Counted from the stretch's first letter, positions 15,001 through 20,775 are shown. The stretch: DNA of 64,000 nt from an uncultured Clostridia bacterium (GCA_946621465.1 CAMOOO010000002.1:124001-188000); one strand, 5' to 3'. The notes: generated by a model not told the origin, from the sequence alone. A program made the numbers and translations.

Positions 15001-17613
15001 CTTCGTCAGACTTACCTGCTCGTTGAGCTGGGTTATCATGTCGTAATCGACCGAATACTGGGTATCAACGTAGAGGGAATCCACCTGCCCGTTGTAATAG
15101 ACGCGCAAGAACGGTATCTCTTTGTATATCTGTTCTCCGTTCTCGTCCAGGAAATAGAGGTCCAAAAGCAGTTTTGCTTTACTCATGTCCGTTAGCGACA
15201 CGAGGACTTTCATGTCGTATTGGACGTTCATTTCACTGCCCTGTTCGACGCCGAAAGAGGCGAGGAAGTCTTTTAAGAAAAGGGCGATGAGCGCGTTGAG
15301 GTTAATGGTGGTATCGGAGCCGGAGCCTATCATCAGGTTTCCGGTGATATTGACGGTAAAATTCAGGTTTTTATCCAAAACGGCGTAGTTGTTTCTGACG
15401 GAATTGGCTTCCCTTCTTTCCAGCGGCGATTCCAAAACCAATTCGTTGGGCAATCCGATCGCTTCCATCTCGAATTTAGGCATTTTCAAGAGAGAAATAC
15501 CGGTGTTGTAGCTGCCGTCCTCGTTGCGGGAACCGATGCTGAAATACAGCGAGGTTCTTTCCGTTACGTCTACCTCGAAGGTAACGGAATCGAGCGGCTT
15601 GGCAAAGTCAATGGAGAAGGATATCCCGTGCAGTCCCAATCCGTTTTTGTATCCGATGATCTTTTTGTTTTCTTTAATCACCGTCATGCCCGGCATGAGC
15701 ATGGATACGATGTAGTTGATGGCGAAGTTATCGAAGTCGAAAGACAGCGTTCTGTCCTCTTTGGTAGGGAGTTTTATGTATTGATACCCGGTATCGTCCT
15801 CGTTACGGGTGATGAGCAATTCCAGCAGGGTCATGATATCCAGACCGCTGGCCTCGGTGATTACCTCTTCGGTCGGGGCGTTCTTCGGTGCGATAGTCTC
15901 TCTGACCACGCTGGAAAGGTCCACTTTCGGGTCGAGATAGTTCATTACGTTCTCGCCCAGCATCCCGGTAACCAGCTTGGTTAAATTGATATTCTCCAGC
16001 TTGACGTTGGGGAAGAACACTTCGCCGTTGCTCTTTAAGTTTTTACAATCGAGAAACAACGTACTGAGTACGACGCTCTGCCCCCCTCCTATATCGGTAT
16101 ATTTATACCCGTTATCGGCTAAGTTCGGGGCAAGATAGAGGGATAACACCTCTTTTTCGTTGTATCGGTAGGTTAGTTGCAGATAGTTCTGCGAGTTGTC
16201 GAATAGGTCGATCGTCGCCGCCGCTTTTACGTCGAAGATATAGGACGTCTGTTCGTCTAGAACGATAGGCACTTCTTCGAATCCGCCCAGGTCTATCAGA
16301 TCGCCGACGATGTCTTTGACGCGGATGGTATCGCCGTCGGGCGATTGTACCGCCATCCGGAAGTTGGCTTCCAGGTTGGTAAAGCTGGCGCGTTCGTACA
16401 CGTCGCCTTTACCGGTGGAGAATTTATATTCGCTCAAGTCGATACCGACTTTTTTCGTTTCGCTCAGTCCAAGTTGGAAGGGCGTTACGCGGAGTTGAAC
16501 GTCGTATTCTCCGGTATCCGCGACGATGTCGATACCGATACCGTTAAAGACGTAGGCGTACTCCATGGTACCGTCGGCGCCTTCCACCTGCTGTAATTCG
16601 CTGATGGCGTATATGGGGAAGCTCATATCGGGCCAGTCTTTTTCTTTAATCGTCCGCAGACTGAATCCGACCGTATCTTCCAAGAATTGGTCCAGATCGG
16701 GCAACCCGAAGGACTCCCAGGAAATGGGGATGTTGACAAGACCGGCAATTTCGATGGCGCCGGCCCTGATCATGGGCAGGAAGGTGTCGATATGGAAGAA
16801 CTCACGAACGTACTGATATCTGGGCTGTCTGCTCTCTACATCGAGACCTTCTTTTCTGACCACCGTCTTGACCGTCTCCGTACTGTAATCGACTAAGAAG
16901 CTGTCACTGAACAAAATGCTGTCCCAAACGGTGGAAATAAGGTCGGAAATGTCCAGACCTTTTGCCGTTTTGATGGTGGGCAGTTCCGAACAAAGGGCGT
17001 TACCGACCAGTCGGACGATATCCAGTTCGTCTGCGGTACCCATCTTGAGCGCCTGCGCGATAGCAAGGCCTACGGAAGAAAGGTTGACCTGTTCGATATA
17101 ATATTTGGTCTTTTCGGCAATAATAATATACGTCGTCGAGTCGTAATAGTATAAGCCGAGCGCAATACCGCCCCGGACCTGGTCGATAAGCTCGAGGACC
17201 AGAACGCTGGAGGAATTGGGTATTTTACCGTTCAGCTCCGCCTGCGCATCGTTGAGTAAGGCTATGTTCGCGCGTATAGAAAGGGTATAGTTGACGTGCT
17301 TTTTAGTGGAGTCGGAGAGGTATAATCCGTCGCTGCCTTTGTTGTACGTCTTAAACAGAAAATCAACCGTCGTGTTGATGCACAGCCAGTTGGGCGTGAG
17401 AACGACTCCCTCGTCCAGGTAGCTCATTGATTTCCTGATGTAGTTGATTGCGCCGCTCTTATTGGTTACGACCGGTTCGATCAGGGCTTCCGTCTTTGTG
17501 TTCTCTACAACTTCGCCTTCGATTTCCACTTCTCGATCGGAACAAGCGGCGATACAGAACGCCATGACGACGCAAAGTATCAAAATCGCGATTCTCAGAT
17601 ATTTGTTTTTCAT
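1..17613 (-). CDS. giant surface lipoprotein, at least 5,871 residues, C-terminus beyond window
   Basis: One reading frame runs without a break that I can find from an ATG at 17613 to the first base of the window; I translated the same codon phase at 17.6, 15.0, 12.0, 9.3, 6.4, 3.0 and 0.05 kb and it stays protein-like. The start has GGAG about 9 nt upstream and the N-terminus is a lipoprotein signal (hydrophobic core then CIAAC, lipid Cys near residue 24), so the protein should be exported and anchored to the membrane. The body is acidic, rich in Asn/Asp/Tyr/Ser and nearly Cys-free. A module recurs with beta-strands of the form (I/V/L)Y(V/L/I)D(L/F)S, for example about 9.34, 6.96, 6.44, 5.08 and 10.37 kb, followed by a helix, and Ala/Asn linkers such as QNAA lie between modules. 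I recognise no catalytic domain. An adhesin, substrate-binding scaffold or wall-spanning tether are possible roles; this is inference. Confidence 0.88.
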   Translation of the reverse strand, partial: MKNKYLRIAILILCVVMAFCIAACSDREVEIEGEVVENTKTEALIEPVVTNKSGAINYIRKSMSYLDEGVVLTPNWLCINTTVDFLFKTYNKGSDGLYLSDSTKKHVNYTLSIRANIALLNDAQAELNGKIPNSSSVLVLELIDQVRGGIALGLYYYDSTTYIIIAEKTKYYIEQVNLSSVGLAIAQALKMGTADELDIVRLVGNALCSELPTIKTAKGLDISDLISTVWDSILFSDSFLVDYSTETVKTVVRKEGLDVESRQPRYQYVREFFHIDTFLPMIRAGAIEIAGLVNIPISWESFGLPDLDQFLEDTVGFSLRTIKEKDWPDMSFPIYAISELQQVEGADGTMEYAYVFNGIGIDIVADTGEYDVQLRVTPFQLGLSETKKVGIDLSEYKFSTGKGDVYERASFTNLEANFRMAVQSPDGDTIRVKDIVGDLIDLGGFEEVPIVLDEQTSYIFDVKAAATIDLFDNSQNYLQLTYRYNEKEVLSLYLAPNLADNGYKYTDIGGGQSVVLSTLFLDCKNLKSNGEVFFPNVKLENINLTKLVTGMLGENVMNYLDPKVDLSSVVRETIAPKNAPTEEVITEASGLDIMTLLELLITRNEDDTGYQYIKLPTKEDRTLSFDFDNFAINYIVSMLMPGMTVIKENKKIIGYKNGLGLHGISFSIDFAKPLDSVTFEVDVTERTSLYFSIGSRNEDGSYNTGISLLKMPKFEMEAIGLPNELVLESPLERREANSVRNNYAVLDKNLNFTVNITGNLMIGSGSDTTINLNALIALFLKDFLASFGVEQGSEMNVQYDMKVLVSLTDMSKAKLLLDLYFLDENGEQIYKEIPFLRVYYNGQVDSLYVDTQYSVDYDMITQLNEQVSLTKVLTGSVPKFRISNVGLSQSLSGIKVELKDVYNMLGVVTPQNAAVHISNNTLNAAGDSDDIDVAVENENNIISVVGQAVKSIQIKDGKIGVYVNEGILNILGGMLGLGISSGMPDVNANLGLHLGTAYAVNGNGDMLYRLSDGNVYYYVESDNTLYDADDNPIGESNFDLALAEHVLQDVEFIRIHFGLIDSNNNLIESFYFDWKLLNTINITQSDSIQPIISKSFQEDQYVDFANWTKSLSISVNLELEYSTEANKDRYDYGENSEIYNLINQIGNVEGMNTFFTDLLKSAVVGLQSDMLLVEDEGDMGLKIGLAVRGTIDLSDFFASKIAVVIFDKTVKDDSGYRATDGESYKVVLGVYMLNGEAELDMSYFGINILKITDVRNTYRGVVATLWERTRIASEAENLEEEEQFTSGKDFLNAVMRQEILDYFLSEQYDYRDDEHEFHEYKDNFPIETYKYLVMENMEIYIYSRSALANYFDFTDGDNELRLQKNYTRYEIESNGRINVYERNRTEPRTVEPVLREGEPAHFNIYDVERRKLMDNYGNTTYSADLFDAALKTGAYNLISEWESDYSQYWKLTYDAMTSSGKAYMDEALQETIQELKDYLRRYYMASAAYSTARTEIVADTIYYIRRVYAPEFDYSTRQEIMRSNVYSVEYERMLNKNIDDNVEALYNNFTSIQLFSLFGGSSASASIKQEYLIALTWYRIWRTETISAKATYASNAASIVTVSPSIREYMEQEEDFHFTFNPSNAAMLPSGKVPLELMYNQKKITLELNRVALNTMAAIFGMVTLGDYVIFDNFFTEIDTTNGLSLAIGIEFFETYKIELQVYSLFASLSGENDPLYDVEMPSEEEGTDVQGIPDAFKMQAEAYISIRNALAEANANGESEYNLTELLKKLLTSSEFKQSELQTYYESIAREYGDTSSTEGIIKIQAAAFRSLLEDAKTTEAQKEEMSRRYNAAWDDIRLKTADNKYQGEAGSDQHYALAWNKLYNNAERFAFDKLDLDMLLEFINEMDDCLHVYVDLWFNIDNVYSSTLKVTVTREILGDYKEVVVAEAGTEEELTADVIVGASVPKDKYYEKRTSEQRDIYFLTEDENFKSGKTYYVRAEEPLLIVMYDGTENTSHENFAGKVYVTTNIFDIGSVILENVTGVVTAVYGYFGENFMTTIGKTVREFFGVESESDNAAALMAAPASNAASSPLNAANKLSTYLQILFEENLFSINVMKKTIISLVYLLTKNDITDAISDLDFGVSAELTYGNTVREDITTGFKATIKLANNQNELIQGDEDETTINFGIRNINLSLKTDDVTIPDPIEGTTFVTVEEFSRVGVAWGGYTKIRLTDLEKTEFNFDYAVDIITNYWFGGRTLDLGFRAEVPVVEGTGESYGLEQDVYMEIKGNVNLQTLSKLRNIDIYLSLTSKDNREIYDLEYMRERREMMDTILKQNNFNYTLAWNALKSEVSANAVNNPQAIYNYDYEKLQDDHEFVEIMNDIERYLSAAYTGVDIYEKYWNELYGQCGDYYLSNILGLYVVLDSDGKGYIYLDLKFLKVEPLKVDDVSKVVQAVGKAFSMDWEKMFFSKNSTAQNSAPQNAAALNADEQQETISSQVIFAINTHKQEQFLMASVTSAAFYALMVALGVENIANYFGEVPEDFNSADYDNTSERYPVYPKYSPTVKFLVEPWDENSNKYELVEFQIAMNNFLTISLGVQNPTIDISRGSQKITIREKEKNSDNQYQDYYTTINDVWLKNPEIKLNLEGQILFDAMGADETEGNETTVNFGDLIRELFRDDFPIDVLLETLGDGIYTDLYFTFEIKINVLKLYNTLQKMKSPTNDDGILKMLGNIGLEAFMEIVSREHDQNGLITDSQVLAGIYLVEEKVGENVSYLSLYVDFSMFHISPIKITNFSETGETFLNRLGDLFTSSDEAANAAAEEELKWDLLYLYTDISASARADELVAMNAAGENPYDPTRATPVENYFALLVGNNYGLTMTAVAEVLIEVLDEVFNDDRSISVRAFESMVEDNVKSGYQSQIDEYTRVLTVMDEMMEEESKSDSWENIREGRTLTSEMKAETTELASAVATRNTFGDLTDAELKEICWDTYYWTIKGVNEDEISEVYGESEYVYNRFLTLSGFKTRIVNYGYVQGKISQFNDRINDDDEIEETTVLLAGEYMDYYVKVETFDEYAAYLEKMNNLFTDAERKAKGSDNVDNMTSNQIDSLSFEEAYENTGLSKEDKDHFTAVLNENRISTANVVTAQSRTWNTLKNEYTGYYKALVDAMTYVNTFASQIYETTTTVFKVSDGKYTTSDYFNNRYTRVWKTVAWEYLENTTASETLKATLNNYVRKMMVTRQQNARNVINLSNIEVYAWKSYVEDVEAVTMGGTTSGLMLRRVSESPYTFEIGDDDNSSLYIFTAYPSTDASGRNIWEAVSVPDTWLARLIGEADSYYSMSISELPKLMVSTANGEGTLEVSLFHENNIISLEIKLANFDLKLNFVQARIDFAQSNVPLSHTIYAVETDAVGNKTQMTEKQKIGDYLEDREEELKAKYGKDKGFVEFSSEFGYVYVELQLDFSLQTLQTEYDMGDLIQTLMDYFGIDLSVAGYALAVNVIIEMLENISNDYCLTVEARVNIFDIMKSIEKGLSTIDLSLTLNPYINNVLQTDDKVIQIVLGSMGDGSSFVYVDLSRFNIQKLYIKDAINYVRELLSASNLAPQFYDPYAETTMLGVVQDAYLFSCMEEARGAQNAAGSDSDKTELEIKLEDVGLSTTISSLAIYLFLDMLNITALEEFLGAAGDLSIEVAVFSLPERIQDALERDPDYAFDDSDRDLIRLGFNYDSLDSNGVTNNSGIYVDFSIHTIQLSLDQEQYILGAVKESDLENSLGLTRNVNTGRLNGNIAEIAGTLPNIVFQTTIYIQVDAHESHGVELNKSPISNLLNNINGGLSSVLGSILLHISDNQAITFALDIDADIELGTGEDNEYLRHIMQESIIRIQVRAWHTVDGSESDKVWATITYINGNLYIDASPINSGNKDLKLVLKDASSLVFANDETAQNAWKQIYEDVKNASSGARISITTDFSWTSKGLYFIAGKSAVAALLNIFGLGGFDIFSDIGLELYVEAKPYKDGNSYSDPNGVGNTKVISFALGLVAAAGNGFYSGDKVSSAFLKEEASGLAFTVGIKDFFVGFRNFEDWSVKGVDQYVSIENVNSLEVGTRMELDIASIEGRYDIAEALSKLVDTGSLGMKKQLQPIIDILNDDETTLLIDFQIRTGTDFSNLLDELQAQIKISTIAENEFGAEYERLLIRLTFIRGDMYIDLSGLNDSLGRVHIENVMDKIMSLTGSSASAAAKAGISEEMYDNMQKYFAAFNASPVVSKDQILNAVINLSLDAANGLALEILYGSVYTAIKYFIDPELAETMAIIATFSNPTLQLGLDYNIKLGLKLSIPSSIYDDEENLQLKSSIIASKNYFGYTDKDVLLYDMYANDTSVSTEGIKKNGSYVYYPEVTGVYGYTTEIVRSSAILDYFGEVAEALILEKSDVGVVASFAAMLTEAETQMTEYVIASLNDVYQSITGSSLSDLDELVAALSTLTIPANSKEKVRFGTDFATMKRSGDRQALYNVTESIYTGEYADVPSDVVRLGEEVFDSFTQLMNQRMPESRNSYYDEYFIPYANAHGLSLTITIHDAIEEIIHSSALYYVINNTSTAEKIAIINEYITETSFLIGGVSVYGWYNNFLSRYDYYNNDACKAMLFDFVVTEIYADKASYGEYYERFFVDEGGDNADGVDDKIRTEVADYYYQTSPRKFLTLFLDEYQFGINLSQGVQNLAISYFRGNIVAEDVWLTKVGAEITYTSTTDNPFEIHSAKYDEITEDLMKTSWDGYRENLQKIISDKRSTEEQIFNAKFYLALSDFAYDVALIEAGDETNLKALAYERLEEFMGEYASTAYEGLEEGNTQKLLYILWFEAMVYTYMDVDAVNAYVNEGRTPGEEISYTQADLNAIRAIGMKTPETIRLYNRTVGIMLTELEEITLAHYLLFDRRQAYLFIQENYGDAISATKAEINILSDIMKEVGETYHDNGLSDENSDIASLQDVLTRYVGKMQAIVNKSIIYSTGVDYLEWDISADAWEALVGNIDFAAYSSFSDLKANLDLSAQSGFEFDEGSLATEYFWDALENIYIAYLEEYSRVRAIAPKQLTELLPQLFDGSMSISNYAETTTQAISNAIIDAAADSNLTDVIHMKLYYAALAYVMGKGSIDNSTVLFSDTDQTVTWGEVDGYLRSLVGSDDIDVILQYAVAYNRIQTIAPENNVHKTRMLGLYTAFSNGDFSSVTLSDLNKIIETEEFAGRASIIQNVLADVIVYWFDVQNADASELKRTISSSAYDQLIRYSADLRRYRELQEIRYSVVFESLYRNDREIRVKMRDTITSSSFATISDITSTITGEKSYFSTDNVDIYMEIYDSFVTELGNKYIEIKNDMDGSGEADAISVVYDVLLKNLSKDVFEGKFVAEDYAKVIYTIIAKEDIYYLKTADTAISSGKEYYTFTEEANTPYLDAIPEGEYYEKISDTKFVLTTDTEFERKTYYVPQKVASPNVTYIGTYFEYHCDLVYGDKYDTQINQFRTAMRALSECAESLRGLANDMIAAYPSDENTSEMVQTAYGDLLSYIQGVVAAYELGIEGSILQKYKAVNPSVKTAMDLAETLTESAKEYFDSQWYSSSVVGQTTTQQNFYARTYQYKVNQSDPYEVAQDSKMNSYTWRKESYTYIYYVRLPINIVALKTSPLYGSASLNAIVNSGATGIKFTEQKGYTHADPELMIINEGYFENQPIKGIVYKKDGNNYQIIDTTQGEKYNSTDSYYAYSETMYVADLMVAGTDYTIGRGINKEVYVMASSSPLCYARCTDSVYKEGVNYYKMRAYTANDPVSVCVQKDGAWIEAQYESYVTVTGDFEYEYSKSDPNTTATKQLVAEDEELKSASISYKGQSYSGLYKWADAQYNTVYQQVLENYNAAI

Positions 17614-17627
17614 CTTTCATCTCCGTG

Positions 17628-17655
17628 TTCCGCCCCATAGCCTCAAAAGGCGGAA
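17628..17655 (-). other. leader hairpin just upstream of the giant gene's ribosome site
   Basis: In the leader, TTCCGCC (17655-17649) pairs perfectly with GGCGGAA (17634-17628) around a 14-nt loop; the 3' arm ends a few bases before the GGAG ribosome site. It may affect translation or mRNA stability; no riboswitch class is recognised. Confidence 0.5.
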
Positions 17656-17706
17656 ACCTCTATGATTTTTGTAAAAAGGGTATACCTCGCCCCTTTTCAC
17701 ACATAC

Positions 17707-17735
17707 ATTATACGCTCTACGTGCGCGTATGTCAA
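17707..17735 (-). promoter_or_regulatory. consensus sigma-A promoter of the giant lipoprotein gene
   Basis: Read on the minus strand: TTGACA (17735-17730), 17-bp spacer, TATAAT (17712-17707), both perfect. Transcription would begin near 17700, leaving a leader of about 87 nt before the ATG. Confidence 0.85.
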
Positions 17736-17830
17736 CGCGTAAAATAAAACTTTAAGAAAAAACAAAGATTAACCGACGGAAAAGGCGAGGAAAAGAGCAA
17801 ATCGCAGGGTAAAAATGAGAAAAGACGAAC

Positions 17831-17860
17831 TTGACAACGACGAAAAATAAAGGGTATAAT
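17831..17860 (+). promoter_or_regulatory. consensus promoter of the LOG-family gene
   Basis: TTGACA at 17831-17836, 18-bp spacer, TATAAT at 17855-17860. The TTG inside the -35 box could be misread as a start codon; the promoter shows the true start lies downstream. Confidence 0.85.
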
Positions 17861-17890
17861 CGAAGCACTACCAATCGAAAGGAGAGAATA

Positions 17891-18472
17891 ATGAAAATCT
17901 GTTTATTTGGATCGGCGAGCAATAAAATCGACTGGTTTTACATCGAAGAGACCGAAAAACTGGGCAGGGAGATCGCAAAAAGAGGTCATTCTCTGGTTTT
18001 CGGCGGCGGAGAAAACGGCCTGATGGGCGCCGCGGCAAGAGGAGTTAAAGAATGCGGCGGAGAGATCATCGGCGTCATTCCGAAATTCTTTGAAGACGAG
18101 AAAATCGAGGCGGCTTATTCCGACTGCACAAAACTAGTTTTGTGCGACACAATGAACGAGAGAAAACAGATCATGGAAGATTACGCCGACGCATACATCA
18201 TTGCCCCCGGCGGCATCGGTACGTACGACGAATTTTTCGAGGTTCTGACCAACAAACAACTGGGACGGCACGAAAAACCCATCGCCATCTACAATCTTGC
18301 CGGTTTTTACGACGAATTGGAGACGATGATGTATCACGCCATGAGCCAACGCTTTATAAAAGCAAACTGCCGTATGCTCTATATGACCTTTACCGATCCG
18401 GACGAAATGTTCGGATATCTGGAACACGTTCGCCCCTTGGGACTGCATTTGAGAGACTTGAAAGATGGCTGA
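17891..18472 (+). CDS. LOG family protein (TIGR00730), cytokinin riboside 5'-monophosphate phosphoribohydrolase-like
   Basis: A 193-residue Rossmann-fold protein of the lysine-decarboxylase-like/LOG family, whose characterised members hydrolyse the N-glycosidic bond of nucleoside 5'-monophosphates. Visible signatures are GGGENGLMGA (38-47), MNERKQIM (88-95) and the phosphate-binding PGGIGTYDE (106-114), all in canonical order and at full family length. The ATG at 17891 follows GAAAGGAGAG; the in-frame TTG 60 nt upstream is inside the promoter and is rejected. It overlaps the next gene by 8 nt, so the two are probably co-translated. The physiological substrate in Bacillota is unknown; older databases mislabel such proteins lysine decarboxylase. 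Confidence 0.9.
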   Translation: MKICLFGSASNKIDWFYIEETEKLGREIAKRGHSLVFGGGENGLMGAAARGVKECGGEIIGVIPKFFEDEKIEAAYSDCTKLVLCDTMNERKQIMEDYADAYIIAPGGIGTYDEFFEVLTNKQLGRHEKPIAIYNLAGFYDELETMMYHAMSQRFIKANCRMLYMTFTDPDEMFGYLEHVRPLGLHLRDLKDG

Positions 18473-19349
18473 TACCTACTACAAACCGGAATCGCTGGAA
18501 CTGACGGAAGAAGTACGCGAAATGTCACAAGGGACCTTCGTTCGACTTCCGTCCGGAATTACTCATTATAAAAAAGAGGGAACGGGCGAAAAATATGCCG
18601 TTCTCGTACACGGCTACGCAACCCCGCTTTATATTTACGATAAGGTGGCAAAAGGTCTTGTTGAAGCCGGGTATACCGTCTATCGGTACGACCTGTTCGG
18701 ACGGGGTCTTTCCGACCGCAAAAAGGGAAAATATACCGCTGCTTTTTTGGCCGAACAATTACATCAATTCGTCGAGGCGTTTTTGCCCGGAAAGGAGTTC
18801 GTTTTAATAGGCACTTCTATGGGCGGAATCGTCACTACAACATACGTTTCTAAATATAAAACAGGGGTAAAACAACTGATTTTGCTAGCTCCTGCCGGTA
18901 TGCCGTATAAGGTGCCTTTTATCATGCGTTTGGCGCGAGTAAAAGGAGTCGGAGAACTGCTGTTTTTTATAGCGAAAGGACGGCAGGAACGCGTCTGCGC
19001 TAGCGAGATGATAGTAAGCGGAAAAGAGGCCCGGGAGGAGTACCGGAAAAAATATTCTTATTACGCCCAATACAAGGGTCTGCGTCGTTGCACGCTGTCC
19101 TCGCTACGGTATACCCTTCTCGATTTCAAAAAATCCGTAGCAGGATACGAGGGAGTAGCGAAAAAAGGGGTTCCCGTCCTCGTTATATGGGGAACGGCGG
19201 ACAAAACCATGCCCTATTACCAGTCAGAGACCATGAAAAAGTATTTGCCTGACATGGAGTTGATCACCTACGAAGGTTCCGGACATATTTTTGTCTATGA
19301 CGAAGGGGAAAAAACGACGGCGGATATCCTTCGTTTCCTGGAAAAGTAA
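18465..19349 (+). CDS. alpha/beta hydrolase
   Basis: A 294-residue cytoplasmic alpha/beta-hydrolase-fold protein. The oxyanion strand is VLVHGYATP (about 47-54), the nucleophile elbow is GTSMGG with Ser118, the likely acid is Asp246 in WGTADKTMP, and the base is His274 in GSGHIF, giving a complete Ser-Asp-His triad. Length is normal for esterases and lipases of this fold (MhpC/BchO-like). The start overlaps the end of the LOG gene, suggesting one two-gene transcript. The substrate cannot be told from sequence; a short-chain ester or lysophospholipid are equally possible. Confidence 0.88.
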   Translation: MADTYYKPESLELTEEVREMSQGTFVRLPSGITHYKKEGTGEKYAVLVHGYATPLYIYDKVAKGLVEAGYTVYRYDLFGRGLSDRKKGKYTAAFLAEQLHQFVEAFLPGKEFVLIGTSMGGIVTTTYVSKYKTGVKQLILLAPAGMPYKVPFIMRLARVKGVGELLFFIAKGRQERVCASEMIVSGKEAREEYRKKYSYYAQYKGLRRCTLSSLRYTLLDFKKSVAGYEGVAKKGVPVLVIWGTADKTMPYYQSETMKKYLPDMELITYEGSGHIFVYDEGEKTTADILRFLEK

Positions 19350-19429
19350 TTCAATAATTTTTGGATGCGTTTTAAATATAACTAGATGAGAAATCTGGCA
19401 TTTTTCGACATATTTTGCCCGGTTTTTTA

Positions 19430-20170
19430 TTACCAATCTTCCGTTTTATTGGTGTTTTTCAGATCGTCGTAGAACGATTTATAACGGGAAACGAAGGACA
19501 GATCGCACACAGTTCTTTCCGATCCGCGTCCCGTTGGCAGTACGTAGCGGTACGTTTGATTGGCTTCGTCCACCACAGGCACGCCCAATTTCGACAGATT
19601 TTCGTCCGAGGTATGTCCGCCGCGCAGCAGCACGCAGTCCATGCCCAGTTCTTTTGCCGTTTCAGAGTCGTGCGCCGTGTCCCCGATGAGAATGGCTTTT
19701 CCGTCCAACGGATGTTCGGAGAGGTATTTCTTGCCGATTCCCGTCTTTCCGCATGCCAAAACGTTGTCCAAACCGAGAATGGCCTCAAAATAGCGGTCGA
19801 TTCCACGCTTTTTTATCTCTTTTTCTACGCTTCCGCGTTCGCTCGCCGTTAAAATGATCTGTTTATGCCCTTTGTCGGCATATACGGCGAGGGCTTCTTT
19901 CACGCCCTTTCGTAGCGGAAGATCGCCTGCTCCCTTTTGATAGGCTTCGGTATATTCGTCGGCAACGACGTTATAATCTTCTACGTCAAAATCAAACCCT
20001 ATCTTACGATAGAAGTCGATAATGGGAAATCCGAACGTTTTATAATAGGTTTCTCTGTCTAAAAGAGTATGTCCGTGTTTTTTGCAAACGGCGTTGATAC
20101 ATTCTATATTATAATCTCTGTCATCGAGCAGGGTACCGTTCCAATCCCAGAAGATGGTCGTATACTTCAT
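19430..20170 (-). CDS. HAD-superfamily phosphatase (phosphoglycolate phosphatase-like)
   Basis: A 246-residue haloacid-dehalogenase-type hydrolase. Motif I is FWDWNGTLLDD with nucleophile Asp9; the usual second Asp is Asn11, a variant seen in a recognised set of subfamily-I HAD proteins. Motif II is ILTAS, and motif III/IV follow as GKTGIGKKYL and LIGDTAHDSE, so the fold is intact. A helical cap occupies about residues 15-85. The ATG overlaps the stop of the TIGR00725 gene by 4 nt, which implies translational coupling. Small phosphoesters such as phosphoglycolate or sugar phosphates are likely substrates, but none is shown. Confidence 0.85.
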   Translation of the reverse strand: MKYTTIFWDWNGTLLDDRDYNIECINAVCKKHGHTLLDRETYYKTFGFPIIDFYRKIGFDFDVEDYNVVADEYTEAYQKGAGDLPLRKGVKEALAVYADKGHKQIILTASERGSVEKEIKKRGIDRYFEAILGLDNVLACGKTGIGKKYLSEHPLDGKAILIGDTAHDSETAKELGMDCVLLRGGHTSDENLSKLGVPVVDEANQTYRYVLPTGRGSERTVCDLSFVSRYKSFYDDLKNTNKTEDW

Positions 20171-20748
20171 TTCTTCGTCTTTCCTCCCGACGGTTGTATT
20201 CCGTCGTGATATTTGTTATAGCGGTCTACGTATCGGTTCAATATGTCTATGACTTCTTCTGCGTTTGCCGCAGGGAAAATTTTATCTTCGGGGATGTCCT
20301 CGTATCTTTCGCGATCGTCCAGGCATTCTCCGGCAAGTTTACCGGACCATCCGCCCACACCCGTGACACCGATAATCAATCTTTTCAGTGCCCAGGCGTT
20401 TGCCATTTCGGACAGCGTCCCCGCTCCGCCGCCGACAGCGATGACCGCAGAGGCGTTAGCAACGATAACGTTCCTGTATACGTCCAGTCCGGTGGGGATC
20501 ACGATATCGGCGTATTCGTTCGCCATAGAAGGATCGAAAAAGGGGAGCAGGGCAATAACGTCGCCTTCTTTGTACTTTTCCGACGTCCTTGCGCCTTGGC
20601 TTGCTCCTTCCATTACGCCATGCACTCCGCCCGTCTGAATACGATACCCGGCGTCAACAAGCGCCTTTCCCACGGCATAAGCCGCTTCGTACTTCGGACT
20701 GCCTTTCTCCGCACGCGCATCGCCGATAACGGCTACAATCTTTTTCAC
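20167..20748 (-). CDS. TIGR00725-family LOG-fold nucleotide-binding protein
   Basis: A 193-residue relative of the LOG/SLOG superfamily. The nucleotide-phosphate loop GGGAGTLSE lies at 106-114 and the N-terminal strand KKIVAVIGD begins the Rossmann fold; GGVHGVMEGAS (40-50) is the counterpart of the GGGxxGLMGA motif. It is a distant paralogue of the gene at 17891, so two different LOG types lie within 3 kb. It is co-encoded with the HAD phosphatase (4-nt overlap), a plausible pairing for nucleotide salvage or damage control. The basic tail (GGKTKK) is probably unstructured. No catalytic activity is established for TIGR00725. Confidence 0.85.
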   Translation of the reverse strand: MKKIVAVIGDARAEKGSPKYEAAYAVGKALVDAGYRIQTGGVHGVMEGASQGARTSEKYKEGDVIALLPFFDPSMANEYADIVIPTGLDVYRNVIVANASAVIAVGGGAGTLSEMANAWALKRLIIGVTGVGGWSGKLAGECLDDRERYEDIPEDKIFPAANAEEVIDILNRYVDRYNKYHDGIQPSGGKTKK

Positions 20749-20775
20749 TTTCTTTACTCCCTGATCTCTGCTTTT

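Noticed and set aside
17831..17890. Upstream TTG extension of the LOG-family gene
   Set aside because: The TTG is part of the TTGACA -35 box and the ribosome site lies before the ATG at 17891.
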